The position numbers and the translations under genes were made by a program. The notes below the pieces were generated by a model. The model was given only the letters and a program-made list of their open reading frames with translations. It did not search any database and was not told where the DNA came from. Positions 1-10,797 of a DNA stretch of 64,000 bases are shown here, one piece after another (within the stretch, counting starts at the first letter, position 1; each line of letters begins with the position of its first letter). The DNA comes from Tanytarsus gracilentus (lineage: Eukaryota > Arthropoda > Insecta > Diptera > Chironomidae): contig JAXRKN010000041.1 in NCBI GenBank assembly GCA_038502055.1, positions 1,265,001-1,329,000 on the forward strand, read 5' to 3'.

Positions 1-1255
1 ATGTTGCTATTTGTCATGAGATTTGTGAACTTGTTTTCTTTGCTTCCAATTTTTTGCTCATCGCCAGACGTTGTCGATGAAGGCGGCGGCGACTTTTCAG
101 GTGTTTTCGGTTCCTCGGTTTTAATTGTGATTGATTCGATTTTTTCAGGTTGCTCTTGAACTTTTTCAGTGGGTGCAGTTGTGTTAGAGGAGAGAGACGT
201 TTCGGTTGTACTCGAAGATGAGTCCTGTTCCTCCTCTTGTTTAATAATCTGCTGAATATTTGGTGTCTTTTTCTCAAGTTTAACGGAGGATTTCTGATTA
301 GGAGAGATCAGTGGTTTTGCTATGACCGTTGGAGATGTTAGTGATGCTTTTTTGATTGTTATACCGATTTTTCCACTCTCTTTTAGTACCTCAGCTTTAC
401 GCTTTGCATCCTTGCCCGTTATTGCTATGGGTTGATCATCACTGCCACTGCTCGAGGAACTATCGTCAGCCGTATCCTCACTAGTAACACGCTGTGAGAT
501 TGGTGGAATTAATATTTTAGGTATTGGTGCTACAGAAGCGACAACAGGTGATCCTTTTAATGTACTCGAGCTCGCTGGAATTGTTATTAAGGGCATTTTT
601 GGACTAGAGATTTCCACCTCTTTTTTGATCTGTTGTTCTTGTTTCTTATCCTTTTCACTTTTCTTTGGAATTTCTTTAATTTTAATTCCTTTATCTTTTT
701 TCGCGGGTGGTTCCTTTTCTTCTACTTCCGCTTGTGATGTGTCACCATCGTCCGAGTCTGATTCTTCTAAAATTCGCTTCTTGGCGTGCTTTTTTGGTGT
801 TGAGCCTCCTCGATTTTGTGAGCGATTAAAGATTTCTATCAATCGATCATCGAGGATGTTTTCTTCAGGTTCCCAAGTATTGTGACGCTGACTCCAACCC
901 TTCCATTTCACTCGATATTCAACTTTACCCTATAATATATTAGAAATATTAAGTTAATGGATGTTAAAATTAGGATCCAGTTAGATTTTTAAATAATTAT
1001 CAAACACATCACGTTAATAACTAAGTCTGGCTAAATAAAAGTTACAGATTATTTCTAACCATTTGAAATTAAGTTTTAGTCAAAACTTTATGGACTTTCA
1101 CGACTAATGAAAAATCCCAAGCGAAAAAAAGCAACAACAATAAAAATATTTTTTATAATCTCTCAAACAGGCTAAACTTCTCGTACCTTCTTCACTCGCT
1201 TCTTCAAAATGCGCTCTGCTGCATAAACCCGATCATCAGAGCTACCCAATTCCAT
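1..1255 (-). CDS. Pc: Polycomb (Pc), chromodomain protein of PRC1; 5' part, 3' end outside window
   Basis: Exons complement(1187..1255) and complement(<1..929), with an intron at 930-1186. Exon 1 encodes 23 residues starting MELGSSDDRVYAAERIL; exon 2 completes a chromodomain (about residues 9-60) with the motifs VEYRVKWKGW and NTWEPEENILDDRL. These match the Polycomb chromodomain, which binds H3K27me3, more closely than the HP1 type. Downstream is a long low-complexity Ser/Lys/Pro/Gln-rich region, open to the left edge (332 residues seen). The C-terminal Pc repressor box is expected beyond the edge. Known role: reading H3K27me3 within PRC1 in the nucleus to keep Hox and other genes silent. 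The intron splits the chromodomain after KKRVKK with a clean GT-AG pair. It lies head-to-head with mRpS23, 152 bp between start codons. Confidence 0.9.
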
Positions 1256-1407
1256 TTTTATGACCCTCGTTCTTGTCCTTTTTCGCAATTATTTATATAG
1301 TTATTGTGGGGCTATAAACAACTCAAAATCGAATGTCTAATTTAAGCGGTATAAACAGAGTAACACAAATATCCGACGGTCGGATAAAAAGGAAAAATAA
1401 ACAAAAC
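1256..1407. promoter_or_regulatory. Shared divergent promoter of Pc and mRpS23
   Basis: Only 152 bp separate the two start codons, so both 5'UTRs and promoters must lie here or overlap. It contains a palindrome at 1370-1386, two 8-base arms (TATCCGAC / GTCGGATA) around one central base. No clear TATA box is seen. Use as a promoter is inferred from the gene arrangement. Confidence 0.5.
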
Positions 1408-1815
1408 ATGGCATCAAGTCGTCTTGAGAAAATTGGAAATATTTATACTCGGTAAGATTAATTTAATAATTAAAGTACATAATCTTATTCAAATTCTTAC
1501 AGAGTTCAAGGACTCATTAGAGCTGGTGCAATGCGATGGGAAGATAGACCATTATTTTACGATATTTATACAGCCTTTCCACCGCTCAAAGAACATAAAT
1601 TCATGGAAGATGCTCCAGTTATGAATGTGAGAGAAATATTTTATGCTGAAGACAAGGAACGAGCTGAACATGATTATACAAACATGCCGGCATTCAACAT
1701 GTCTGAAAAGAGATCCAACAAAGATCAAATTGAATTTAGACAAAAAATTATGTCGGAAAAACCATTCGAAAAGAAAGAAATCAATTTAAGTACTGAAGAA
1801 ATTTTCAAGTCATAA
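1408..1815 (+). CDS. mRpS23: Mitochondrial small ribosomal subunit protein mS23 (mRpS23)
   Basis: Exons 1408..1451 and 1503..1815, 118 residues. The N-terminus MASSRLEKIGNIYTR continues into VQGLIRAGAMRWEDRPLFYD and YTAFPPLKE, the conserved start of the MRPS23 family (SRLE..G.I..R..LIRAG, P.W.D.Y.AFPPL). A later IFYAEDKERA segment is also typical. Family role: component of the 28S subunit of the mitochondrial ribosome, imported into the matrix. Length is close to vertebrate MRPS23 but a little shorter at the C-terminus. The intron is 51 bp with GT-AG ends and phase 2. The start is the first ATG, in an AAAC context. Identity is firm on the N-terminal third; the C-terminal half is less conserved. 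Confidence 0.88.
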
Positions 1816-1885
1816 AGCATTTAATTTTCAGAATTAGAAAATGTATAAAAATATTGAATAGATGGATTAAAAAAAGAAATTAAAG

Positions 1886-2664
1886 AGAATTTAGAAATTA
1901 AAAAAATAATTAGTTAAGTGACTCACATGCTCCCTTAGAGTAAAAAAAAAAAAAATTTTAAAGGGGAAAAATTAAAAAAAAAAAAAAAATAAATTAAAAT
2001 TTTGTAATTTTTTTTTTTAATTTTCTTCATTGAGAATTAATTAAAATTTAGAAATTAAAAAAATAATTAGTTAAGTGACTCACATGCTCCCTTAGAGTCC
2101 AAAAAGATGAAATTTTTAAGTGTGAGAGCACTTATAAAAAAATAAAAATCGATCGAGTAAAATAAATTAAAATTGTCTAATTTTTTCATCTAATTGTCTT
2201 CATTGAGCATTAATTAGAATTTAGAAATTAAAAAAATAATTAGTTAAGTGACTCACATGCTCCCTTAGAGTCCAAAAAGATGAAATTTTTAAGTGTGAGA
2301 GCACTTATAAAAAAATAAAAATCGATCGAGTAAAATAAATTAAAATTGTCTAATTTTTTCATCTAATTGTCTTCATTGAGCATTAATTAGAATTTAGAAA
2401 TTAAAAAAATAATTAGTTAAGTGACTCACATGCTCACTTAGAGTCAAAAAGATGAAATTTTTAAGTGTGAGAATAATTATAAAAAAATAAAAATCGATCG
2501 AGTAAAATAAATTAAAATTGTCTAATTTTTTCATCTAATTGTCTTCATTGAGCATTAATTAGAATTTAGAAATTAAAAAAATAATTAGTTAAGTGACTCA
2601 CATGCTCCCTTAGAGTCCAAAAAGATGACATTTTTAAGTGTGAGAGCACTTATAAAAAAATAAA
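1886..2664. repeat. Tandem satellite array, period about 173 bp, about 4.5 copies
   Basis: The motif TAGTTAAGTGACTCACATGC recurs at 1911, 2068, 2241, 2414 (with one change further on) and 2586, giving spacings of 157, 173, 173 and 172 bp. Copies 2-5 are nearly identical and include an ATCGATCGAG block (not in the truncated last copy) and the segment TCTTCATTGAGCATTAATTA; copy 1 is diverged and padded with A and T runs. It begins about 70 bp after the mRpS23 stop, so the first copy may be transcribed in that gene's 3'UTR. No ORF. Confidence 0.95.
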
Positions 2665-2881
2665 ATTATTTCACATTTTGACTATATCGAGTTAATTAGA
2701 TTTCTTTAAAAAGAAAAATAAAATGTTTCCGTGTCCTCAAAAGCTCGATTTGATAACTTTCATGCACAAGGAGCAAAACATTAAAAATTGATGGAATTAT
2801 TAATTATTTTTAAAAAAATTATGTTTTTCGAGATTGTAGTTTATCTTTCTTTTTTTTTGGTATCTTTTTTCTTACTAACAG

Positions 2882-2972
2882 GTACAAAGATTAAGGATGA
2901 GGATTTTGCATTATTGACTGAAGAATTTAAAAAGAACATGTGCATCGATAGCGATTCATTGTCCCTAAACTC
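2882..2972 (+). pseudogene. Orphan exon-like fragment
   Basis: A 91-bp open segment is bounded by a strong acceptor (pyrimidine run then CTAACAG) and a good donor (CTC|GTGAGT). The open frame reads ACAAAGATTAAGGATGAGG as TKIKDEDFALL, then TEEFKKNMCIDSDSL. I do not recognise the protein and no partner exon with a compatible phase is evident nearby. It could be a real exon of an unrecognised gene, part of a 62-residue small ORF (2788-2976, starting MMELL, with one hydrophobic stretch), or a decayed copy caught between the satellite array and the repeat at 3035-3165. Confidence 0.25.
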
Positions 2973-3034
2973 GTGAGTGGAACATAAACCGATTGTTATA
3001 AATTTTATTTTTAATCAATAACAATATTCGAGAA

Positions 3035-3165
3035 AGTGAGCTCCAGGAAAAAACTAAAAAGTGGAGCTCTCTCGGAAAAGGCGAATGCATATGGCAAGTG
3101 AACAGTGCAACTGAGAACGCTGCGCACCGAGAACTTACTTGTTTGATTACATTTCCAACGATCTT
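3035..3165. repeat. Dispersed repeat, copy A
   Basis: This stretch shares several blocks in the same order with 51604-51710: CGGAAAAGGCG, then GAACAGTG, AACTGAGAACGC, GCGCACCGA and CTTGTTT, with small substitutions and gaps between them. It is more GC-rich than its surroundings. It has no coding potential I trust. Two copies in 64 kb suggest a moderately repeated element, perhaps a SINE or MITE fragment. Ends are approximate. Confidence 0.6.
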
Positions 3166-3599
3166 TCACAAAAATTAAGACAAACTCGCACATTATCCGA
3201 ATAGCATAGCCAAGCGACGAAAGCTAATGTTGAGACAATTCCATTAAAAAAAATTTCATCACACCTCAAAATTTCGCCATATCCCACACGTGTTTGGAAC
3301 TAGTAAAATTGGCATCAAGTGACCACTAAAAAACCCATAACTACAACCATAATCCTTCGCATTCATCGATTTTTTTCAATGCGGGTGCATAAATTTCTCT
3401 CGTGCATTAGTCTTTGTCTCATGTTGTAAAGGTGTAGCTATAGAAATAAAATTCCAATACAAAAAAAATATCAGCAAGAAATTTTTCCAACTCTCTCCCT
3501 TCAATTTTTAAATTTTAACTTCACACACCTTAATTTTAATGTTTTTCTTAGACAAGATTAAATAATTGTGACTTTGGTTAAGCGGAAAATGCTGGAGAA
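3166..3599. other. Upstream region / probable 5'UTR of the claudin-like gene
   Basis: No coding sequence recognised. Contains an ACACGTGT palindrome near 3286-3293 and AT-rich DNA running up to the ATG. No convincing TATA box. Confidence 0.4.
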
Positions 3600-4690
3600 A
3601 TGGCATCATCGTCATTTTTCATCGCAATAATCACAACATTAAGTTTTATATGTTTTGCGCTCAGTTGTTCAGCTGCATTCCTCCCCGTTTGGGGATATTT
3701 TTCTGAAGTGAATAGTGGCACTTATGGTGATTATGGGTATTTCGGACCGTGGAAGGTGTGTAAGGAATTGGCCTATAACCGAGAAAAGTGTGGAATGCAC
3801 GAGAATGGTTCGCGCTTTAGACCTTCAAGTTTCGTTTTTGCCAGTGGAATCGCAATCGTTCTCAGTACATTCACGCTGGGAATTTATTGCATTCTCTCCG
3901 TTATTCAAATTGCTGCCGTCTCATCGAGGGAAAAAATTGTGATGAACTATGGAACGCTTGTCGTTACGAAATTTATTTTAGCGTTTTTGGGAGGTGAGTT
4001 TAATCATTCATAGCTTCATAATGTTGCAAGATTATGTGACCTATAAAAAAGTTTGAGAAAAAAAAATATTTTTATAGCACTCACCACAATTTCTTCGGCT
4101 GCAATGTTTGCCATTCAAACGGACGATCGACGACGAGGATTTATAATTACACGTGGATTGTCATTTTATCTTGTGGTCGTTGGCGTTTTGACTACAATTT
4201 TATTGTGTGTTTTAAGTGTCTACGATTTAATTTTCTCGCGAAGATCGGGCGGTGATCCAACAGACACGCCGGATGTTACTGGTGCTCGAGCAATCACATA
4301 CGATAATCCGGGATATCGAGAGGGTGAACATAGTTAGTAATTTGTAATAATTAGTGGAAGCAGATTTAATACATTTTTTTTTGTGTTACAGATCGTGGAA
4401 TAGCAATGACATCAGCATCGGGAAAGCCTTATGCTGGAAGTTTCGGATCAGTGTCAACGACATTGACATCCGTATCAAACGGAACAACTCTCACCGATGG
4501 CACAGCTTCCACCATCATGACATCTCGAGGGCCTCTTCGATCGAGTCTCAAAAAGCCACGACCTCGTCCGACCAATGATGATTTTGGCATCCAAAATCCC
4601 ACTTTCCTTGGATCGAGTAGTTCACCTCGTATGGATCGTAAGAATAGTATTAAGAAAGTTCGCATACAAACGCACAGTACTGAGGTGTGA
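3600..4690 (+). CDS. Claudin/PMP22-superfamily four-transmembrane protein
   Basis: Exons 3600..3993, 4078..4332 and 4392..4690, 315 residues. Four hydrophobic segments lie at about residues 7-30 (FFIAIITTLSFICFALSCSA), 80-105, 118-140 and 157-180. The first extracellular loop has the claudin-type signature: FGPWKVC followed by a second Cys in REKCG. After TM4 comes a long cytoplasmic Ser/Thr-rich tail with SSLKKPRPRP and an Arg/Lys-rich C-terminus. Superfamily members form septate junctions or act as channel or adhesion subunits at the plasma membrane; which member this is I cannot say. All intron phases join in frame. The tail is longer than in typical claudins, and this may place it in a separate insect clade. 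Confidence 0.72.
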
Positions 4691-6973
4691 TCGTCTCTCT
4701 AACTTTAAATATTTTTTTTTGTTACAAACGAATAATTGCATTCATCACGTGCATGTAGGTTTCCCTCCAATTATTAACTCATAGTTGAAACAAAAAAGTT
4801 CAGAATCTCTTTAAATATTAAATGAATTAATTTAATCGTTAAAAAGCTTAAAGTGAAGTGAAGAGTGAGTGATAAATTGTGCGATTATCAACATTAAAAG
4901 TCTTCTCGAATCCAAAATTCACACTGAAATTCAAAAACCGTCAGTCGTCCCTTAAAAATTGCCAACTTTTTTACAATTTACAAAAAAATCCGTTGAAAAT
5001 CGGACAATTTTCTTCATTTCCTTCACTCCAGTTCAAAAAATGCAGAGATTTTGAGGACTTAAAAATAAATCAGGAATTAAAGTGCGACGAATATTGTTCA
5101 GATGCAATTGTTTTTCCCTCGACATATAATAATTTTTCAAATATATAAATATAAATGGTAGCTAGTTAAATTATATAATAGAAAATCACATCAAAACATG
5201 GCACAATCACATGCAACACACATACACACATAAGTAAGAAGTGTCTCTCGTTAATCACTCTGGAATGCTAATGATGATGTTAAGAAATTTAAGTCAAATT
5301 AGACAGAACCAAATTAGAGTAAGGTCACACAAAAAGCGTTTTAAAATTGACACCCACACAATCGTCCTCGAATGCACCTGTTGAATCTCTTTTTTAATTG
5401 AAGTGGGGTCGCATGTGGCATTGCAATATTGAATTTTTAATTGGGGTCGTTTGATGAAAAATGATTGAAGTGGAATGTTCTTGAACAATTTATTTACAAA
5501 TATTTTAGAAGCCACATTGTGACAGCTCCCAAATTTCTCATCATATTTGTTGAAGTGAGAGAGAGAGAGTCATAAAATAAGAAATTTAATACATCCGTCC
5601 AGAATTTTAATGTTCGAAAAAATTTATAATTCTTAGTTTTATTTTTAAATCGAAATGAAATTTTATCCACTGTGCCGTCCAATTTTTATAAAAATTCTTC
5701 TAACTTTTAAGTTTTCTTCTCAATTTATATGCAACAAAAATACTTTTTATCTTCTCCTTGTTATAGATCTGATAAAAGATTTTCCTCTCTATTTTTAAAA
5801 ATGAATAATCTTAATTATAGAACATCAATCTCACGAGGAGATGATGTAAAAAAACTTTTTCTAATCGAAATGTGTCGAAACTGCAAACACACAAATCTGC
5901 ACTTCTATTTATTGAAGAAAGAATCTATTTATGTTTTTTAATGTACCTTAACAATAAACATTTAAAAATCGTCTCTCAACGCTTCCACACGCTATGTACT
6001 ATTATTATTATTATTACATATTTTTAAATATTAAACTGTAACTGTTAAGATTTATTTTTAATTTTATCATTTTTGTTACTGAATAATTAATTAATACTTG
6101 AAGTTAAAAAGAAAATCTAATGATTAAACTTTGATGGTTTTAATTGAGGGTGATTGTGAGCAAAATTATATAAATCATTTCAGCGTTGCTTCTTTTTCAA
6201 TAAAAAATCTAGCAAAATTTTAAACTTTCGACACCCTCAATCCAACCTGAAAATTAATTTTATAATTTTTAAAACACACAAATTAAATTTTAAAAGGCGA
6301 AAGCAAAAGATGGAAATAGATGTTAGCGATTAATAGCAAGTTTTTCAAAAAAAAATATATTCGGTAAAAATTAGATAAAATTGGAAAAATGCGAAATCGG
6401 CGATTTTAAATTCATATCAAAAAATTTGGTGTTAGCTAAAAAAGAAATTTATGAATCTGAAATGTTGCCTTTAAAATATATTTGTCAAATTAACATCCCA
6501 AACTGCACATTTTTCATTCAGAAAGTCTTATGTCGTTCTTTCAGAGTGAACTTTGTATTGCTCGGGACTGGATATGAAAAGTTCAATAAATGAAAAAAAT
6601 ATTTTTTGTAAATCATAAACTTTTTGCAGTCAGTATCTACGCGATTCAACATAGCAAGCGTGAACGCAGATGTCTTTCCAGTTCCACTCTGAGATTGATT
6701 ATAGCTCTTATATATATTTTAATGTTAAATTTTTGTAACATTTAAACATTAGTATAGGGTTTTCTTTATTTACATGCTAACATAAAAACTATTTACAAAA
6801 ATTGAAAAATTACTTTCTAAAAGCTATATTTACTGTACAAATTATCATCTAGCAACTTTATGTGGCATTTGCGCCATGCGAAGATCGTCTACAGACAATG
6901 TGACGGGTGAAGAAGTGAGAAAACTGGATTTGAGAGTACAAGAAACATTAAAATCATAGAAAGTGATATTTTA
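4691..6973. other. 3'UTR and intergenic DNA between the claudin-like and trunk-like genes
   Basis: No coding region recognised. AATAAA signals on the plus strand at 5953-5958 and 6585-6590 could end the upstream transcript. A short ATT microsatellite lies near 6000-6017. ORFs at 4879-5148, 5729-5941 and 6381-6593 are short, low-complexity and unlike any protein I know. Confidence 0.4.
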
Positions 6974-8222
6974 CTACTTGGCGGCACAATCGCAACAGAA
7001 ATTCACCGCTCGCTCCTCCCAAACCCAAAGCTCTTTTAGATCACTATGCAGTCCATCGGTTCCTATTTGATTTTTTGTCGGTACACACTCTCCGCGTCTT
7101 CTTCTTAGAATTTTAACCGTAAATGAACGCGGCTTACAGGTGAAATGTCCATAGAAGCATGAATGCCGCGTACATTCGACAGTTCTCAGATACCGTGGGT
7201 AATAATCGTAGCCGAGGTCGAGCCATTTAATTTTCGCTTCACATTCCCATGGTCGCTTTGGTTGTTCTTCATTTCTTCGACGAAAATTAGAACGCTTTAC
7301 ACGACTCTCATCACTCGAAGTTTTTTCTGCTTCGAGTTTATCTGTGGAATTTTGCAAATGGAAAACTTCCCATGCTGGTCTATCACTCAATTCCTCCGCA
7401 AACGTATCATCAACATAGAATGGCTTAAAATCTTGCGTTCCACGCTTGCCTCCTGCATTTTTACGCTCCAATTCTTCTTCTAATAACGGTTGGTCTACGC
7501 TCATGTATCTAGAAAATGAAAATGTTATAAATTTAAATGTCTCATACATTTTTTCTTTTTGCAAGTGATTTAATGTTGCAAGAGTTACGAAATAAATATG
7601 ATTAATTTTTGCTGAGAATTTTGGTTAAATTCAATTTTTGAAACGAGTTAAATATTTTTAGCTTTTTGAAAAAATATTTAACTAAAAAAATGGAGGCATT
7701 TTGAAATAAACTAAAACATATCGTGACTTAATTTGAAACGATATCTTCTGGTTCCTAAATTTGGTAGAAAAAAACTTCGATCAACGTGTTTGGAAAATTC
7801 TAATAAGAAAACTTTAAATTTTTTGGGGGTTGCGCCGAATAAATTTTATGCTTTTATAATCTTCGTTAAAGATTTCTCATCCAGGGATAAAATCGAAGTT
7901 ATGGAAATAAAATAAAATTTTATTTAACTTTTTGAAAAAGTTAATTAAATTATTTTTTCGCTTCTTCATAAACGAAACGTCCCTCAACAGTATAATAATA
8001 GTCATGTCCCATACACTCGAAAACCCACCTAGAGTTAAATGCTGCTCCTAAAATGTCGTTAAGCATTAGCTGCGAGATTTCATCACATCGTTTCGCGTCC
8101 TTATTATGTATCACATCTTTTTTATTCATCACCACTTGATTAATTTTTGCATTGACCGTTCTTGATTCACTTTGTGCTTGCATTATGAGGAGTATTATCG
8201 TTATTAGATGAATTTGCACCAT
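6974..8222 (-). CDS. trk: Trunk-like Torso receptor ligand (Trunk/PTTH cystine-knot family)
   Basis: Exons complement(8029..8222) and complement(6974..7508), 242 residues. Exon 1 begins with a signal peptide (MVQIHLITIILLIMQAQS). The junction reads LGAAFNS|RYMSV. Exon 2 holds possible dibasic cleavage sites (SRVKRSNFRRR) and the cysteine-rich C-terminus: DLGYDYYPRYLRTVEC, then CFYGHFTCKPRSF, RRRRGEC and WVWEERAVNFCCDC, the cystine-knot arrangement of Trunk, which resembles Trunk more than PTTH. Known role in flies: a secreted growth factor, processed by cleavage, that activates the Torso receptor tyrosine kinase to pattern the embryo ends; PTTH, its paralogue, drives ecdysone synthesis. The frame of exon 2 stays open upstream to 7564, but the acceptor at 7509-7510 makes the spliced form the better model. 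The intron is 520 bp. Confidence 0.83.
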
Positions 8223-8914
8223 GATTTGACTAAATTATTAAAAATGTTTCAGTGAGAATTATTTTCTTTATTCGGTTTTTTTCTCTAACGATTCGAATGG
8301 TATGGCATCATGTACAGCACTAACGGAGAGGATGGTTAGAGTGAGCATAATACAAATATATTTGTTTGTAGGTATAAGTTAATTACCAGAGAAAAGGATC
8401 TCCAATTTACAACATAAATACACTACTGCAACTTTTATTTTTCTTCGAGAATTTTTATTACCTACCTACCAATTGTTCCTCTACCTGACCTGAGCCACAT
8501 AACCATGCGCTCAAAAATTTTGCATATGTATATTTTAAATTTTAAGGGAGAGTTCACTTTTACAATTTTTTTTATTTGATAGTTTAAATCTTCTTTATTT
8601 TGGATTTTAATTTTAATATTTTAAAAATTAAATCACACAAAAGAATATTTTTTTAAATTTTTAATCCCCATAAATTGAGAGTGTCCTCAACCGTCATAGA
8701 AATTCATCTGTGTTCGTTCTTATCTTTTCTTTATTTCTTCTTCTCTTTTATTCGCATGCAATTAAAATATTTTATTGTTTTTGACTTTTTGACTCGCACA
8801 TGGGCTACGAAAAAATGCAAACTTTACGCTCAAGGATCGTAAAAAGAAGAAAAAGTTAACCTAATTATGTAATGTGCGAAAAAACAATAATTTCAGCAAA
8901 TATTTCTTTTAGGA
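8223..8914. other. Intergenic: trunk-like upstream region and CCDC22 downstream region
   Basis: No gene seen. Both neighbours are on the minus strand, so the trunk-like promoter lies here, at the low-coordinate side, with the CCDC22 3'UTR towards 8914. The DNA is AT-rich; one CTACCTACCTACC-type short repeat near 8459-8483 is the only structure noted. Confidence 0.4.
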
Positions 8915-10551
8915 TCAATTGCCTGAATCTTCCATCATCATTTGCAAATCTTTCGTGATTTTATCAAGTTTTTGTTGAACATTCTGTTGACGCTCGTTAT
9001 CAATTTGATCTTCAAACTCCCGTATTTCGCGTTGTGTACTTCCGGTTGTTTCAATTAAATTAATTAATTCACTAAACTCGGTGTGCAGTGAGATGAGCAG
9101 TTTATAGGCTTTTTTTGAATATTCATCTTGAGTTGCAGTCTAGGAAGAAGATTGCATTAAAAATTTTACTGAAACAATTTTTATTTTCATACCTTGGTCC
9201 ACACGAGCTCTTCAGTGACTATAAACTGCCTTTGTAACTGTCCCTCAACATTATTTATAGACTTTTGTAGCATTCTCGTGTCTTTCAGTATTTCATTAAT
9301 ATCATAATTTTGCTTCTTTATCGACTTTATAATGTCAGCAATTCTCGACGTGTAAGCCGATCTCTCAGTTGTTCTTTTTATTTTACTCAATTCTGCTTGA
9401 AGATTTTGCTGGAGCTGAACTTTATGCTTCATATCCCCATGAATTTCTGCAATTGCACGCTTGACATTCTTCACATTCTCTTGACGCTCTTTAATTTTTT
9501 GCAATTTTATGGAATTAATGCCGGAAAATGAGTCGAGTTGCTGCTCGAGTGGCTCTTTATGGGCCAAAAATTTGGCATTCAAATACACTTTCTTTTTTGC
9601 AGCCGCATCAAGACTCTGTTTGAGCTTTTCTATGGATTCTTCTGGACTATCGAGCAACATGTTGATTTGCATTTTAAGTTTGTTTTCTCTTTTAAACTTT
9701 TCAATGGTTTTAGATTCATTTTCAATTGACTTGAGAAGTTCAGTTTTGTCGTTTGAAAGCTGTTGAAAAATGTCTTCCTGCATATCGATTGAATCTTTAA
9801 GATTCTCAACTTTTTCAGTTAAAATATCAAGAGCTGATTTAATTTTAGGCACTTCTGATGGCTCTTTTTCAACAATCGACGAAATTGTTGATGATCGTGA
9901 TGGCGAAGGCATTAAAAGTGATTGAGTTGATTTAATTGTTGAGCTTCGAAGTTTTTTAGCAATTTCAGAAGTGTCAACTGGAACTGATCGAATCAGCTGG
10001 TCATGTGTTAAAATTATTGAAGGAATTAAATTTCTTGTTTGATGAAAAATTGGAATGTTATAATTTATTTCAAGCTCATCGGGACATGATCGAATGCAAG
10101 AAGTTTTTTGAAGAAAATCTAAAATCCAAGGTTTCTTCAAATCATTGGCTATTTTTTTGGATATTTCATTTTCAATCAATTTTACTTTGGAAACTGTTCC
10201 AGTGCCTTGATATGAGTCTGTCTTATCTTCACTTTTCAAATTCTCAATCAGCCACATAAAAACTCTCCTTAATTCATTAATGTTTGAATATAGAATTGTC
10301 TGATAGCCAAGATCGCCCTTGAATCCCAATGACTTGCAACAATCAACCAGCTGTGATGCCGCTGCGAATCTTTGAGCCATTTGAGTTGGAAGAAATTTTG
10401 GAACTTCCGCTTCTGGCTTAATAATTTTACATAATGTTAATATCGATTTATAAATTGACTCTGGATTTAAAGTTTTTAATTTCACATCATCATCAAAGTC
10501 CAAACCGACTTCTCGCAATGACTGTATAATTATCGAATCCACTTCTTCCAT
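8915..10551 (-). CDS. Coiled-coil domain protein CCDC22 (CCC complex)
   Basis: Exons complement(9193..10551) and complement(8915..9139), 527 residues. The start MEEVDSIIIQSLREVGLDFD matches the CCDC22 family start (MEEAD.I.I.SLR..G). The N-terminal globular domain, about residues 1-125, includes FLPTQMAQRFAAASQLVDCC and LGYQTILYSN, both characteristic of the family. From about residue 235 onward the protein is predicted coiled coil. Family role: with CCDC93 and COMMD proteins it forms the CCC complex, which acts with WASH and Commander in endosomal recycling. The open frame extends upstream to 10680 (start MFNIDRCC), but homology favours the ATG at 10551. The 53-bp intron is GT-AG, phase 0. 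Confidence 0.87.
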
Positions 10552-10797
10552 AATTTTATTTATGCTCAACAGAAAACAATAATAATAAAAGAAAATCGGT
10601 AAATCGTAGGAACTCAAATCTGCCGTGTACAGCTGTTGTGGGGTTTGAAAATAATAACAACATCGATCGATGTTAAACATTAATTAAATTTTTAACAAAT
10701 TTTAAATGGGTTTTAAAAATTTTATAAATTAAAAATAAAACTTAACCTCAAAATCTTTTAGACTCACTAAAAATTATCAATTGACATTTTGTTTAAG
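10552..10797. promoter_or_regulatory. Divergent promoter of CCDC22 and ATPSCKMT with ATCGAT palindrome
   Basis: The two start codons are 246 bp apart. At 10659-10674 there is a perfect 16-base palindrome, AACATCGATCGATGTT, holding two overlapping ATCGAT cores. In Drosophila the DRE (TATCGATA) binds DREF or BEAF-32 at housekeeping promoters; that this site works the same way is inference. Confidence 0.5.

Noticed and set aside
4879..6593. Several 70-90 codon ORFs after the claudin-like gene
   Set aside because: Short, AT-biased, not conserved in any way I can see; better explained as 3'UTR or intergenic DNA.
7509..7564. Upstream extension of the trunk-like exon 2 frame (MQKEKMYETF start)
   Set aside because: The acceptor at 7509-7510 joins in phase to an exon with a signal peptide; the extension is intron sequence.
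10552..10680. 43-residue upstream extension of CCDC22 (MFNIDRCCYYF start)
   Set aside because: The conserved family start MEEVDSIIIQSLR begins at 10551; the extension has no similarity.
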